Notes: generated by a model not told the origin, from the sequence alone. A stretch of DNA of 60,260 nucleotides from Prevotellaceae bacterium (GCA_031262785.1 JAISHB010000063.1:1-60260), one strand, 5' to 3'. Counted from the stretch's first letter, positions 26,382 to 36,317 are shown. Translations and numbers: made by a program.

Positions 26382-27989
26382 TCAATCTTCCGTATCGGCT
26401 ACCGGTGAGGGCGTGCTTGAAGTGGGATTGTAATCCTCTTCGTTGATGAGCGGATTGGCTTGTTCTTCGGCACGCGGAATCTGATAAATCAATACCGGAT
26501 CGGTGGGCTGAATGTTGAACACCAACGCAGCGGCATACCCTCCGCCCCGACGGTCGATCGGCTTTTTCAAGCGCATCACATCGAAATAAGACTGTCCTTC
26601 GCCCCACAATTCGATGCGACGTTGATTCCACACCTCATCTTGCACGCCGGCGGCATCAGCTGCCGGACATACGTAAGAGGGATCGCGATAGGCGCGAACA
26701 AAATCTTCCAGCGTCTTCTTGCCCTCGGAAGAATTACCGCCCATGGCCTGTGCTTCCGCTAAAATGAGATACATCTCTTCGATACGCAACAGGGGAATGT
26801 CGTTGGCGTTTTCGCTGGTGCCCAGTTCGTTCTTGTAGGGAGCAAACTTCACTTGCGTGTAGGGAGGACATCCGGCGCTCTTCACGTAGGCTTGTTGGGC
26901 GAAAGAGAGGTTGGCGGAGGCTCCGTTTGCATCTAAGAACCAGCCTTTGCGAACATCCGTAGCGGGAATGGAGTTGTAGAGCTTTTTATTAATCAAACGC
27001 CAAGCGCCTACCGAAGCATATCCGTAGTTTAGCGAACCCATGTGCGAGGGCCAGTTGACAATGCCCGAAGTAACCACACGGTCGGTTTCGGCAACCAGCA
27101 TACCCCACATCCAGTCCGATTCGGTGATGTCTTTGAACGTCGGCATAGACGCATCTTTGATGGAAGAGGGTTTGGCATCGCTGTCCTTAATGGCCGTTTG
27201 TGCATCGGAGGCCGCGGCGGAATAGTTTTGCATCACCAGATTGACGCGGGCACGAATGCCGTAAGCCACTTCGCGACTCACATAACGTTTGTCGCTACGC
27301 TTCACCGTAGAATTTTCCAGCAGCGCAATGGCCTTATCCAAATCTTTCATGATTTGAGTATAGGTATCTTTCACGGTGGCACGCGCCATACCCACCAACG
27401 CCGATTCGTCGGCATTGAGTTCGGTGATTACCGGCACACAGGGTTTGTCTTCGTTGCCTTTATAGGTGAATTGATACGTTTGCGCCAGGGTAAAGTAGTC
27501 GAAGGCGCGAATGGCCAATGCTTGAGCCAGATAAAACTGAAGTTTGGGGTCTTCCGTTTCCGGATCGATCGACGAAGAGATGAGGCGCGTGGCATACAAC
27601 TGATTATAGATGGTGTTCCAGATGAGCGCCGTCATGTCGCTGCTGTTTAGATTGTCGCTGTAATTCAGAGACCGTCGGAACCAGTTATAGCCGGTGTCGA
27701 AGCCCACGAAGTCCATTCCCCGGGAATCCAGGATCATCATGATGGCCGGATAACCAATGTCGTTGTGACTTATAGAGGTGGCGGTGCTAATGGCATTTCC
27801 GTACACGCTAAACATGGCCGTGATGCCGCTTACTCCCGCTGATACCATATCGGGGTTTCTTTGATACGCCAGTTCCTTTTGGCCGGCGGTAATCGTGCTA
27901 CCCATCGGTGCGGTATCCATATCCACACAGCTACTCGAGAGCACCAAAGCGCTCAGAGTCAATGCGATTGAAATATAGTTCTTTTTCAT
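26382..27989 (-). CDS. RagB/SusD family nutrient-uptake lipoprotein
   Basis: 535 residues with lipobox LVLSSSC (Cys21). SusD features include TPR-like helices in the first half (WNTIYNQLYATRLISSSID, YLAQALAIRAFDYFTLAQTY) and the late signature LLRIEEMYLILAEAQA followed by RRIELWGEGQSYFDVMRLK. SusD proteins form the lid over a SusC barrel and capture substrate at the cell surface. It starts 29 bp after susC. RagB-type members bind peptides and others bind glycans; the sequence alone does not settle which. Confidence 0.93.
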   Translation of the reverse strand: MKKNYISIALTLSALVLSSSCVDMDTAPMGSTITAGQKELAYQRNPDMVSAGVSGITAMFSVYGNAISTATSISHNDIGYPAIMMILDSRGMDFVGFDTGYNWFRRSLNYSDNLNSSDMTALIWNTIYNQLYATRLISSSIDPETEDPKLQFYLAQALAIRAFDYFTLAQTYQFTYKGNEDKPCVPVITELNADESALVGMARATVKDTYTQIMKDLDKAIALLENSTVKRSDKRYVSREVAYGIRARVNLVMQNYSAAASDAQTAIKDSDAKPSSIKDASMPTFKDITESDWMWGMLVAETDRVVTSGIVNWPSHMGSLNYGYASVGAWRLINKKLYNSIPATDVRKGWFLDANGASANLSFAQQAYVKSAGCPPYTQVKFAPYKNELGTSENANDIPLLRIEEMYLILAEAQAMGGNSSEGKKTLEDFVRAYRDPSYVCPAADAAGVQDEVWNQRRIELWGEGQSYFDVMRLKKPIDRRGGGYAAALVFNIQPTDPVLIYQIPRAEEQANPLINEEDYNPTSSTPSPVADTED

Positions 27990-28018
27990 TTTTCGTATAA
28001 TTAATAAGAGTGCAATAG

Positions 28019-31000
28019 TTAGAACGTTAGTTTAATGCCGCCGGAAATGGTGCGCATGGTGGTATACAGGGCAGTGGTGGCGGTGAGATAACCCATACGC
28101 GGGTCCAAACCTTTGCGTGCCGTGATTAAAGCCACATTATCGGCGGCTCCGTACAGACGCAGCGAGCCGATGCCCAAGCGGTTGGTAAAACGTTGTGGGA
28201 AGGTGTATCCAAAGGTGATATTATTAATGCTGAAATAGTCGGAAGATGTTAACCAGCGACTCGAAGTACTGTTGGCATATTGATCGTTGTAATCGACACG
28301 CGGAACGTTCGACTTGGTGTTGGTTTCCGACCAAGAATCCAGAATATCCTTGTGCCAGTTGCTCCCCATATCGCCTGCGATACCGCCGTGCATCAAACGT
28401 TGGTAGCCACTATCAAAAATGGTACCTCCCAGCTGATAGGCACATTGAATGGAGAAATCGAACCCGTGAAACTCCAGCGCCGTGCCCAAGCCTCCGTAAA
28501 CCTTCGGCAAAATGGAGCCGCTGGCCTCGCGGTAGTTGTTGGCAACCGAAAGGTTGTCGGTGGTGATGGGATTGCCCTGTTCATCTTTCGCCCAGTAGAG
28601 TGCTTTACCGGTTGCTTCGTCCACACCGGCATACTGCACCAAGTAGAATTGATAGATCGATTTTCCTTCCTGATAAACATAAGGATCAACGATCAGCTCG
28701 CCATTCAGGGCGGAATAAAGCTTGAGAATGGTATTCTTCAGGTAAGTGGCGTTGAACGTGACATCCCATTTGAAGTTGTTGGTATGAATGGGTTTATAGT
28801 TCAACTCCACCTCCAATCCGGCGTTGCGCATGCTTCCGATGTTCATCGGGATGGAGCCGTATCCGTTCGATGGAGCCACCGGTTTGTAGTACAACATATC
28901 TTTGGTTTGGCGATTGAAATATTCGATGGTACCGCTCAGTTTGTCGCTCCACAACGAGAAATCCACTCCCACATTGAAGGAGTTGCTCGTTTCCCACGTT
29001 ATATCGGGATTTCCCTTGTAGGCAAGGTTGGCATCCGAGAAAACGCCGTCGGCACCTGTTACCGAGAACTGATCGGTGTAGGCATAGTTGTTACCGATGT
29101 TGTCGTTACCCTGTTGACCGAAAGAAGCTTTGAGTTTGAGGTGATTGACCCAATCGGAGGCTCCCGAGAGGAAACCCTCCTTAGCCAAATCCCAAGCACC
29201 ACTGATTGACCAGAAGTTTCCCCAGCGATTGTCGGGATGAAAACGAGACGATGCGTCACGGCGGTAGGAGACACTGCCGTAATATTTGCTGTCGTAGTTG
29301 TAATCGACACGCGAGAAGATTCCCTCGGTTGCGTAGAAGGAGGCCGAGCCGCCTCCGTATCGACGGTCGATGGTGTTGTTAACCACGTAGCTGTTGTCTT
29401 GATAGGTGTTGTAACCGTAGGCGTACAGGTTTTCGGTTTGGTATTCATAGCCTTCGTAGCCCACCAGGACATCGAGGTTGTGCAAACCGAACTGTTTCTT
29501 GTAATTGGCTAAGTATTGCCGGTTCAACGAGTAGTATCGGTTATACTCCTGGCTGGAAGAGCCACCGTAATTTGCATCTTGTCCGTAGTAGCGGTTGGCC
29601 GAGCCGTGCAAACGGGTATTGTCCACGTGCAAGCCCAACGTAGCCGTCAGCGTTAATCCCTCCAGCGGGGTGATGGCGGCATACCATTTTCCGTCGAGAA
29701 TATCCATCAAATATTGCTCCTGGTTGTAGAGCAGCACCGACATCGGATTGGCCATGGCCATAAAGTTACGGGTATGGGGTGTACTCTTTCCGTCGCCGTA
29801 GTCGTAGATTTTATAACCGGTGTTTTTGTCGATCAGGATGTTGCCTTTTTCGTCACGCACATACATCGGATAGACGGGCGCAATCATGTTGGCCAGGAAG
29901 AAGGCATTGCCCGAAGAAGCCGTAGCGGTTTGCTCGCTCGGATAGCGACTCGAGTTGTTGGAGTAACTCATGTTGGTTCCGATTTTCAGCCACTTCTTGA
30001 CGTCGTAATCCAGATTCAAGCGGGTGGAGATACGTTCCAGATCGGAGTTTTCGATGATACCCTGGTCGCTCAGATAGGCCGCCGAGAAGTAGTACTTGAA
30101 TTTCTCGCTTCCCCCACGAATGCTCACGTTGTATTCCTGGCGCAACCGGCTCGAAAACATCTCATCGGCCCACTTGTCGGGAAGATAGGTATAGGTTCCG
30201 TCGGAGTAGCCCAACGTGGCGTTCGGATTAAGTTTGCCGTTCATACCCACCAGCGACTGGCCTTTGGGCACGGTATAAATCTGATAACCCAAGGCGCTGT
30301 TCAGGGTGTTGTTGGCATACTGGTTGGCTTTGGCCGGATTGTAGTTTAAATTGTAGATACCGGCGTTGTAGAGCGATTCATAGGCCTTTTCCATGTAGGT
30401 AGCGGGATTTTGCATCACATCGTAGTTGGTTACCTGACGCGAATTGGCACCCCAGCGCGCTTCCACCGTCACTCTGGCTGCGCCCGAGGAACCTTTCTTG
30501 GTGGTAATCAGGATGACGCCGTTCGCACCGCGTGCGCCGTAAAGAGCTGCCGCCGCCGCATCTTTGAGCACCGTCATCGACTCAATGTCCTGTGAATTGA
30601 TGGCATCCAGCCCGCCGTCGTAGGGAATGCCGTCTACTACATATAAAGGAGCATTTCCCGCATTGATCGATCCGATACCACGGATACGAACCGTGGAGCT
30701 GACGCCCGGCTGACCGTTGCTGCTGGTGGTTTGAACACCGGCCATGGTTCCGGACAAGGCATTGGATACATTGGATACTTGCCGCTTTTCGAGCGTTTCC
30801 GCCTTCACCACCGAGGCCGATCCGGTGAAGGCCGACTTTTTGGCGGTGCCGTAAGCGATCACCATCACCTCGTCCAGCGTTTCCGTATCCGGTCTGAGAA
30901 CGATGCGAAGCGCACCGCTCTTTATCTCCACCTCCTGCGTTTGCATTCCGATGAACGATACGGTCAGTGTTTTAAATTCGACGGATACCTCTTCGAGGGT

Positions 31001-31186
31001 AAACTTACCATCCGTATCCGTCACCGTTCCTTTGGAGGAAGCTCCTGTTACCACCACCGAAGCACCGATGACGGGTTGCCCGTCCTCTTCCGAAATCACA
31101 TAGCCTGTGATGGTCCGAGTTTGGGCAATAGCCATACTTATCCCCGTGAGGAGACAAGCCATTAACAGCATTAACTTTCTTTTCAT
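28019..31186 (-). CDS. SusC/RagA family TonB-linked outer-membrane transporter
   Basis: 1,055 residues. Signal peptide MKRKLMLLMACLLTGISMAIA, then a carboxypeptidase-like domain (GYVISEEDGQPVIGASVVV) and a TonB-box region (DEVMVIAYGTAKK). The SusC plug contains VRIRGIGSINAGNAPLYVVD and LKDAAAAALYGARGANGVIL, and the barrel ends ISGGIKLTF. It imports substrate captured by SusD, powered by TonB. First gene of the susC-susD-lipoprotein unit, probably extending in part to the C10 protease. A promoter lies 52 bp upstream and a 41-bp tandem array beyond it. Confidence 0.95.
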   Translation of the reverse strand: MKRKLMLLMACLLTGISMAIAQTRTITGYVISEEDGQPVIGASVVVTGASSKGTVTDTDGKFTLEEVSVEFKTLTVSFIGMQTQEVEIKSGALRIVLRPDTETLDEVMVIAYGTAKKSAFTGSASVVKAETLEKRQVSNVSNALSGTMAGVQTTSSNGQPGVSSTVRIRGIGSINAGNAPLYVVDGIPYDGGLDAINSQDIESMTVLKDAAAAALYGARGANGVILITTKKGSSGAARVTVEARWGANSRQVTNYDVMQNPATYMEKAYESLYNAGIYNLNYNPAKANQYANNTLNSALGYQIYTVPKGQSLVGMNGKLNPNATLGYSDGTYTYLPDKWADEMFSSRLRQEYNVSIRGGSEKFKYYFSAAYLSDQGIIENSDLERISTRLNLDYDVKKWLKIGTNMSYSNNSSRYPSEQTATASSGNAFFLANMIAPVYPMYVRDEKGNILIDKNTGYKIYDYGDGKSTPHTRNFMAMANPMSVLLYNQEQYLMDILDGKWYAAITPLEGLTLTATLGLHVDNTRLHGSANRYYGQDANYGGSSSQEYNRYYSLNRQYLANYKKQFGLHNLDVLVGYEGYEYQTENLYAYGYNTYQDNSYVVNNTIDRRYGGGSASFYATEGIFSRVDYNYDSKYYGSVSYRRDASSRFHPDNRWGNFWSISGAWDLAKEGFLSGASDWVNHLKLKASFGQQGNDNIGNNYAYTDQFSVTGADGVFSDANLAYKGNPDITWETSNSFNVGVDFSLWSDKLSGTIEYFNRQTKDMLYYKPVAPSNGYGSIPMNIGSMRNAGLEVELNYKPIHTNNFKWDVTFNATYLKNTILKLYSALNGELIVDPYVYQEGKSIYQFYLVQYAGVDEATGKALYWAKDEQGNPITTDNLSVANNYREASGSILPKVYGGLGTALEFHGFDFSIQCAYQLGGTIFDSGYQRLMHGGIAGDMGSNWHKDILDSWSETNTKSNVPRVDYNDQYANSTSSRWLTSSDYFSINNITFGYTFPQRFTNRLGIGSLRLYGAADNVALITARKGLDPRMGYLTATTALYTTMRTISGGIKLTF

Positions 31187-31237
31187 AAATTCTCTCTTTA
31201 AAGTTTAACTTTACATTAATTGTCTCTTTACGAAGTG

Positions 31238-31267
31238 CAAATATATTAATAAACCCAAAACGGACAA
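31238..31267 (-). promoter_or_regulatory. susC operon promoter
   Basis: On the minus strand TTG (31265-31267), a 19-bp spacer and TATATTTG (31238-31245) match the Bacteroidetes promoter, 51 nt before the susC ATG. No anti-sigma/ECF regulator gene is adjacent. Confidence 0.7.
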
Positions 31268-31376
31268 GGTTAATATGAAAAAAAATCTTCTTTAGCGTTA
31301 AAATGCAAGCTGTTTATCCGTAAAACCGCATAAACAACCTAAATATACTTACTAAATGACAAAGAGGGGTGACGGC

Positions 31377-31704
31377 GCAAAGTTTTCCGGCATAAAAACG
31401 TGCGTATTGATGCCGTTGCAAAGTTTTCCGCCATAAAAACGTGCGTATTGATGCCGTTGCAAAGTTTTCCGGCATAAAAACGTGCGTATTGACGCCGTTG
31501 CAAAGTTTTCCGCCATAAAAACGTGCGTATTGACGCCGTTGCAAAGTTTTCCGCCATAAAAACGTGCGTGTTGACGCCGTCGCAAAGTTTTCCGCCGTAA
31601 AAACGTGCGTATTGACGCCGTTGCAAAGTTTTCCGCCGTAAAAACGTGCGTATTGACGCCGTTGCAAAGTTTTCCGGCGTCAAACTGCGCGGTTTGACGC
31701 TGCC
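31377..31704. repeat. 41-bp tandem array, eight units including a degenerate last one
   Basis: GCAAAGTTTTCCG begins at 31377, 31418, 31459, 31500, 31541, 31582, 31623 and 31664, always exactly 41 bp apart. Each unit also carries AAAAACGTGCGTATTGACGC or a one-base variant, with the small dyad GCGT-ATTG-ACGC. The last unit turns into a stronger hairpin (31677-31700). Since 41 is not a multiple of three, the minus-strand frames cycle through all three phases and all stay open; they are not credible genes. This array fills most of the 526-bp gap between susC and the EamA transporter gene. Confidence 0.95.
31677..31700 (-). terminator. hairpin downstream of the prmA-truA-eamA operon
   Basis: GCGTCAAAC, a 6-nt loop and GTTTGACGC form a perfect 9-bp stem 12 bp after the EamA-family stop codon. 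It lacks a T-run and belongs to the last, degenerate unit of the 41-bp array. Confidence 0.45.
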
Positions 31705-31712
31705 TCCGGCCG

Positions 31713-32609
31713 TTACCGGCTCCCCAAGAAGAGAAAGAACATGCCGATGAGTACTAAAACCAAATCAACCGCTTTGCTACGCAAATTCTTTTCGTGAAAG
31801 CACCAGGCGCCAAAGAGGAACGAGACCAGCACGCTGCCCCGCCGAATCATCGAAACGATGGAAATCATCGCATCGGGATAGCTCAGGGCGTAGAAATAGG
31901 CGAAGTCGGCTGCCGAAAGAAAGAGGGAAATCAGCACAATGCTCCAGCTCCACCGAAAGGGCGTATGCCGGTCGCGCCCGGGCAGCCACAGCCCCAGCAG
32001 CACCGGGCACATAAGGAACACTTGATAGAGATTGTACCAGGCTTGCACGGCCATCGGCGCAAAACGTTGCATGAGAAATTTGTCGTAGAGTCCGCTCACG
32101 GCGCCTATGAGTGCTGCCAGCACGATAAAGTAGATCCAGCGGTCGTGTTTGAAGTCGATACCCTCTTTTTTGCCCGAACGGCTCAGCATCAGAAAAGAGA
32201 CGACGGCCAAGGCCACGCCCGTCCATTGATAGCCGTTGAGTCGTTCGCCGAAGAGCAACATCGCCCCCACCAACACCATCACCGGCCGCGTGGCGTTGAT
32301 CGGCCCGACAATGGTCAGGGGCAAGTGTTTCATGCCGAAATAACCGAAAATCCAGGAGGAGAGTACGATGAACGACTTAAGCAAAATGAACAGGTGTGTT
32401 TCTGCACCCACCGACGGCACGTGAAAGGGGGTTCCGCTGAGTATCGTGGTGAAACGTCCGGCCAGGATGAACGGCACAAAGAGCGCACTGGAGAAAAGTG
32501 TATTAAGAAAGAGCACCGGCAAAACCGCATTGTTTTGCAGCGACTGTTTCTTGAACACGTCGTAGAAACCCAGCAGGGCGGCGGAAAGAAAGGCAAAGAG
32601 CAACCACAT
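31713..32609 (-). CDS. EamA/DMT-family membrane transporter
   Basis: 298 residues with about ten hydrophobic segments in two similar halves (start MWLLFAFLSAALLGFYDVFK; second half from YFIVLAALIGAVSGLYDKFL). The PINATRPVMVLVGAMLLFGE segment and the closing LVLVLIGMFFLFLGSR are typical of drug/metabolite exporters of the EamA type. Substrate unknown. It starts 13 bp after truA and is the last gene of the prmA-truA-eamA operon. Confidence 0.88.
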   Translation of the reverse strand: MWLLFAFLSAALLGFYDVFKKQSLQNNAVLPVLFLNTLFSSALFVPFILAGRFTTILSGTPFHVPSVGAETHLFILLKSFIVLSSWIFGYFGMKHLPLTIVGPINATRPVMVLVGAMLLFGERLNGYQWTGVALAVVSFLMLSRSGKKEGIDFKHDRWIYFIVLAALIGAVSGLYDKFLMQRFAPMAVQAWYNLYQVFLMCPVLLGLWLPGRDRHTPFRWSWSIVLISLFLSAADFAYFYALSYPDAMISIVSMIRRGSVLVSFLFGAWCFHEKNLRSKAVDLVLVLIGMFFLFLGSR

Positions 32610-32622
32610 ACGTCAGCGCCGG

Positions 32623-33372
32623 CTACAAAAAGAGTTGGTCGGGATAGGCCACCTCGACTAAGAAGAGCGCGTGCCCGGGAACGGAGCTTCCGGCCATGCA
32701 CCGGTCTTTTTGCTCGATGATGTGCGCAAATTCTTCGATCGAAAGCTTGCCCCGTCCCACCTCGAGCAGGGTGCCCACGATGGCGCGCACCATGTTGCGA
32801 AGGAAGCGGTCGGCACGGATGGTAAAGCACCAGGTGTCCGGATCGCAGGGCGTCCACGCGGCCTCCAGGATGCGGCAGTGGTTACTCTTCACATCGGTGT
32901 GTAGTTTGCTGAAACTGGTGAAGTCGGTGTAGCGGAAAAGCTCTCCGGCGGCCTCATTCATCCGTTCGTAGTCGGGGGCATGCACCAACCGGTAGCGATA
33001 GGCGCGCACGAAGGGAGATTTGGCGGTGGTAATATAATAGCGGTAGGTGCGGGAGCTGGCATCGAAGCGGGCATGTGCATCGGGGCGTACCGGCCGGATT
33101 TGACGGATGGCGATGTCGGGGGGCAGCAGCCGGTTGAGTTTGCCGGTCAACAAGTGTGTATCCACCGGCGCGGGCGCATCGAAATGGGCGATCATCTGCA
33201 GGGCATGCACGCCGGCATCGGTTCGACCGGCGCCCACCACCGAAGTGGGGGTGCGCAGCAGGGTGGAAAGTGCTTCCGTCAGTTTGGCCTGGATGCTGGC
33301 GCCGTTTGGCTGGATTTGCCAGCCGTGGTAGGCGGTGCCGTCGTAGGAGAGATCGAGAAAGTAGCGTGCCAC
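32623..33372 (-). CDS. truA: tRNA pseudouridine(38-40) synthase
   Basis: 249 residues from a GTG at 33372 ([19 protein letters not shown]); the open frame continues 40 codons upstream, but these overlap prmA and look like antisense-quality sequence. The catalytic aspartate is in [15 protein letters not shown], and [20 protein letters not shown] is the second TruA signature. It modifies uridines 38-40 of the anticodon stem. It begins 13 bp after the prmA stop. Confidence 0.95.
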   Translation of the reverse strand: MARYFLDLSYDGTAYHGWQIQPNGASIQAKLTEALSTLLRTPTSVVGAGRTDAGVHALQMIAHFDAPAPVDTHLLTGKLNRLLPPDIAIRQIRPVRPDAHARFDASSRTYRYYITTAKSPFVRAYRYRLVHAPDYERMNEAAGELFRYTDFTSFSKLHTDVKSNHCRILEAAWTPCDPDTWCFTIRADRFLRNMVRAIVGTLLEVGRGKLSIEEFAHIIEQKDRCMAGSSVPGHALFLVEVAYPDQLFL

Positions 33373-33385
33373 GGGGTGTGAGGGA

Positions 33386-34243
33386 TTATTCGGCCGCTTT
33401 GCGGCACTTTGCCGCGCTCCAGCGGTTCTGCTCGCGGACCTGTTCCCACTGCAGGCCGCAACGCTCGGCCTCAGCCTGCAGCAGCGGAACATCTTCGCGG
33501 TAGAAGCCGCTTAGGTAGAGTTCGGCGCCTGCGCGCATCACGCGGGCGTAGTGCGCCATGTCAGCAAGCAATACATTGCGGTTGATGTTGGCCAGCACCA
33601 CCTCGAAGCGCGCTTCTGCGGGCAGTAGCGAAGCATCGCCTTGCATCACGGTGATGCCCTCCAGCTTGTTTAGCCGGATGTTTTCGGCGGCGTTGCGCAC
33701 GCACCACTCGTCGATGTCTACGGCCAGGCAATGCGCGGCTCCGCGCAGGCGCGCCAAAATGGCCAGAATGGCCGTGCCGCAACCCATATCGAGCACGTTT
33801 TTGCCTTCCACATCGGCATCCAGCAGCTCGGTGAGAATCAGGCGGGTGGTTTCGTGATGTCCGGTGCCGAAGGCCATTTGCGGATTGATGATTAGCTCGT
33901 AGCGTGCCGGCGGATAGGAGGTGTGAAAGGTGCTGTGCACCACGCAGCGGTCATCCACGACCAACGGCTGGAAAAAGTGCTGCTCCCAGGCTTGGTTCCA
34001 GTTGCAATCGGCTATCTCGACCGCCCGGTAGGTGATGCTGGTATCGTCTAAGGGAAAGGTGGCAACCAGCTCGTCGAGCTGCTGCCCGGTGAACGATCCG
34101 CAGGGGGCGTAGGCGAGTAGTCCGGCCGGCTCTTCCTGCTCCACAAAACTTTCAAAACCGATGTCGGCCAACAGCGCGGCCAGCACATCGTGCACCGTTT
34201 GGTTGCACGGCGAGGTTTGAAAGGTGTATTCGACATATTTCAT
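33386..34243 (-). CDS. prmA: ribosomal protein L11 methyltransferase
   Basis: 285 residues. The SAM-binding motif is [20 protein letters not shown] followed by [19 protein letters not shown], and the post-motif [15 protein letters not shown] is characteristic of PrmA. The N-terminal substrate-recognition domain (about 1-100) starts [11 protein letters not shown]. It trimethylates L11. First gene of the prmA-truA-eamA operon; the C-terminus [13 protein letters not shown] runs close to truA. Confidence 0.93.
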   Translation of the reverse strand: MKYVEYTFQTSPCNQTVHDVLAALLADIGFESFVEQEEPAGLLAYAPCGSFTGQQLDELVATFPLDDTSITYRAVEIADCNWNQAWEQHFFQPLVVDDRCVVHSTFHTSYPPARYELIINPQMAFGTGHHETTRLILTELLDADVEGKNVLDMGCGTAILAILARLRGAAHCLAVDIDEWCVRNAAENIRLNKLEGITVMQGDASLLPAEARFEVVLANINRNVLLADMAHYARVMRAGAELYLSGFYREDVPLLQAEAERCGLQWEQVREQNRWSAAKCRKAAE

Positions 34244-34356
34244 GCTGCAAAGGAAGTTATTTTATCAGGAGTGGCAATGCTTTTTCTTTTGCATCTTGCA
34301 ACAAATTTTAGACTTTGGCGTTATTTGAACATATAACCCTTTAATAATAAATGAAT

Positions 34357-34521
34357 ATGGATAAATACATTTGTACTGTCTGCAGCTACATCTACGACCC
34401 CGCAGTGGGCGATCCCGACGGAGGTATTGCTCCGGGCACCGCGTTTGAAGACATTCCCGAAGATTGGGTGTGCCCGTTGTGCGGTGTGGGTAAGGATGAC
34501 TTCGAGAAATACGAAGAATAG
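34357..34521 (+). CDS. rubredoxin
   Basis: 54 residues (56 if the ATG at 34351 is used), starting [15 protein letters not shown]. Four iron-binding cysteines are visible: Cys6 and Cys9 (CTVC) and Cys39 and Cys42 (CPLC), with [17 protein letters not shown] as the standard rubredoxin C-terminal half. It is a small cytosolic one-electron carrier, in anaerobes usually serving oxidative-stress reductases. It is monocistronic, between the divergent prmA promoter region and a terminator hairpin. Confidence 0.96.
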   Translation: MDKYICTVCSYIYDPAVGDPDGGIAPGTAFEDIPEDWVCPLCGVGKDDFEKYEE

Positions 34522-34556
34522 GGTAGCCCGCCGGCTGTAAATCGGCCAAAACGAAT

Positions 34557-34593
34557 AGAGGATGTGTCCGGAAGGCACATCCTCTATTTTTTG
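34557..34593. terminator. terminator of the rubredoxin gene
   Basis: AGAGGATGTG and CACATCCTCT form a 10-bp stem with a 9-nt loop followed by ATTTTTTG. It lies 35 bp after the rubredoxin stop and 30 bp before the convergent Na/Pi gene end, so it may serve both. Confidence 0.85.
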
Positions 34594-34622
34594 TTGCACG
34601 CTCCCCGGGCGGGGCGAATTTC

Positions 34623-36317
34623 TCAGGCTTTCTTCTCTTTGATTTCGCTGCTGGCCTCCACTACGTTGACCACATAGTCGCCCAGCTTCTCACACTCGCC
34701 GATGATGTCCATGTAGTAGACTCCCATCTGGTAGTCATACTCTTTGTTGTTCACATCCACGATGTTTTGCGTTTTCAGCTGGTTGCGGTAGTTATTAATC
34801 TCGTGCTCGAGGTTGAACGACTTGTTAATATCGACCGTTTGATGCTCGGGGTGTTCCACCACGGCAATCATCTGCAGGAGGGCTTCATTGGTCAGCTCCA
34901 TCATGAAATGGATATGTTCATACTGTCCGGGGGTGAAATCGGAGGTGGTTTGACGTTTGCGGTTGATGGTACGCGCCAGGTTGTAGTTGCTGTCGCCGAT
35001 ACTTTCCAACTCGGTGATTTCGCGAAGCATACGGCGTATCTGCAGCTTGCTTTCCGAGCTGAGCCGTCCTTCGGCCACCTGATTGAGGTAGGCGGCAATC
35101 TCCAGCTCCATGTTGTCGCTGATGCTCTCGTATTTCTCAATGCGGCTGAAGAGTTTGTTGAACGCATCGTCTTTTTCGGTGTGTAGCAGCTCGCGCACCA
35201 TGCCAAACATCTTGTGGGTGCGCTCGGCATAGAGATGGATTTCTTTGCTGGCTTGCAAAATAGAGAGTTCGGCCGTGGAAAGCATGCCCCCCGAGATGTA
35301 GCGCAAGCGATACTCTTCGTCGGCCTCTTTTTGCGGAATGATGGCGCACACCACGCGCTCAATGAGTTTCACCGCCCAAATCAGGATGAGCACATTGCAA
35401 ATATTAAAGCAGGTGTGGAAGGCCGAGAGGCGGAACGAGATTTCAGCAGCCGGGTCTTCGGCTCCGAACAGCCAGGTCACCAACACTTTTACTCCTTGGG
35501 TAAACGGCGTGAACAGCAGCAAGACCCAAATGACCCCGAAGATATTGAAGACAAAGTGCGCCAATGCGGCGCGCTTGGCCTGCGTGTTGCCGGTCAGTGC
35601 CGCTAAGTTGGCGGTAATGGTGGTACCAATATTCTCTCCCAACACCAGCGCGGCGCCAAGCTCAAAAGTGATCCATCCGTTCACGCACATGACCAGCGTA
35701 ATGGCCATGGTGGCCGAAGAGGACTGAACAATAATGGTGAGGATGGTTCCGATCAGCACAAACAGCAGGATGGAGCCGAAACCCATGTCGGTGTAGTTTT
35801 GTATGAACTGCAACATTTCCGGATTCGACTTCAGATCGGGCGTGCTCTCTTTTAAGAGTTGAAGCCCCATAAAAAGGAACGAGAAGCCGAATATAAATTC
35901 GCCCACCGACTTCCGCTTGCTTCGTTGCGAAAAAATAAAAGGAATGCCCAAAGCCAGCAGCGGAAGGGCAAAGGCGGCAATATCAATCTTGAAACCCAGC
36001 GCCGAAATGAGCCATGCCGTGGCGGTAGTGCCTATGTTGGCGCCCATTATCACGCCTATGGATTGCGCCAGCGAAAGCAAGCCCGCATTTACAAAACTAA
36101 CCACCATCACGGTGGTAGCCGACGAAGATTGAATCAGTGCGGTGATGGACAAGCCCGTGAGCACGCCGGTTACGCGGTTCGTAGTCATCGCCGTTAAAAT
36201 ACGACGCAGACGGTCGCCTGCGAACTTTTGGAGTCCCTCACTCATAATTTTCATGCCGTAGAGGAACATGCCAAGCGCTCCCAATAGTTTCAACAGGTCG
36301 AAAAAAGAATAATCCAT
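34623..36317 (-). CDS. Na/Pi cotransporter family protein with PhoU-like domain
   Basis: 564 residues. The first ~320 contain two Na/Pi-cotransporter repeats with the QSSSATTVMVVSFVNAG and QSSSATMAITLVMCVNG motifs that line the substrate site. The C-terminal ~210 residues are hydrophilic and helical (KEIHLYAERTHKMFGMVREL, LEIAAYLNQVAEGRLSSESK), like a PhoU-type regulatory domain. Predicted to import phosphate with Na+ across the inner membrane. It is monocistronic and divergent from the uridine-kinase-like gene. Confidence 0.92.
   Translation of the reverse strand: MDYSFFDLLKLLGALGMFLYGMKIMSEGLQKFAGDRLRRILTAMTTNRVTGVLTGLSITALIQSSSATTVMVVSFVNAGLLSLAQSIGVIMGANIGTTATAWLISALGFKIDIAAFALPLLALGIPFIFSQRSKRKSVGEFIFGFSFLFMGLQLLKESTPDLKSNPEMLQFIQNYTDMGFGSILLFVLIGTILTIIVQSSSATMAITLVMCVNGWITFELGAALVLGENIGTTITANLAALTGNTQAKRAALAHFVFNIFGVIWVLLLFTPFTQGVKVLVTWLFGAEDPAAEISFRLSAFHTCFNICNVLILIWAVKLIERVVCAIIPQKEADEEYRLRYISGGMLSTAELSILQASKEIHLYAERTHKMFGMVRELLHTEKDDAFNKLFSRIEKYESISDNMELEIAAYLNQVAEGRLSSESKLQIRRMLREITELESIGDSNYNLARTINRKRQTTSDFTPGQYEHIHFMMELTNEALLQMIAVVEHPEHQTVDINKSFNLEHEINNYRNQLKTQNIVDVNNKEYDYQMGVYYMDIIGECEKLGDYVVNVVEASSEIKEKKA

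Noticed and set aside
31314-31683. Three overlapping minus-strand frames with ~41-residue repeating peptides
   Set aside because: A 41-bp repeat cycles through three frames, so all are open by construction; no start or ribosome-binding context supports them.
32623-33492. A 40-codon longer N-terminus for truA
   Set aside because: The extra residues overlap prmA on the same strand and lack TruA similarity; homology starts at the GTG at 33372.
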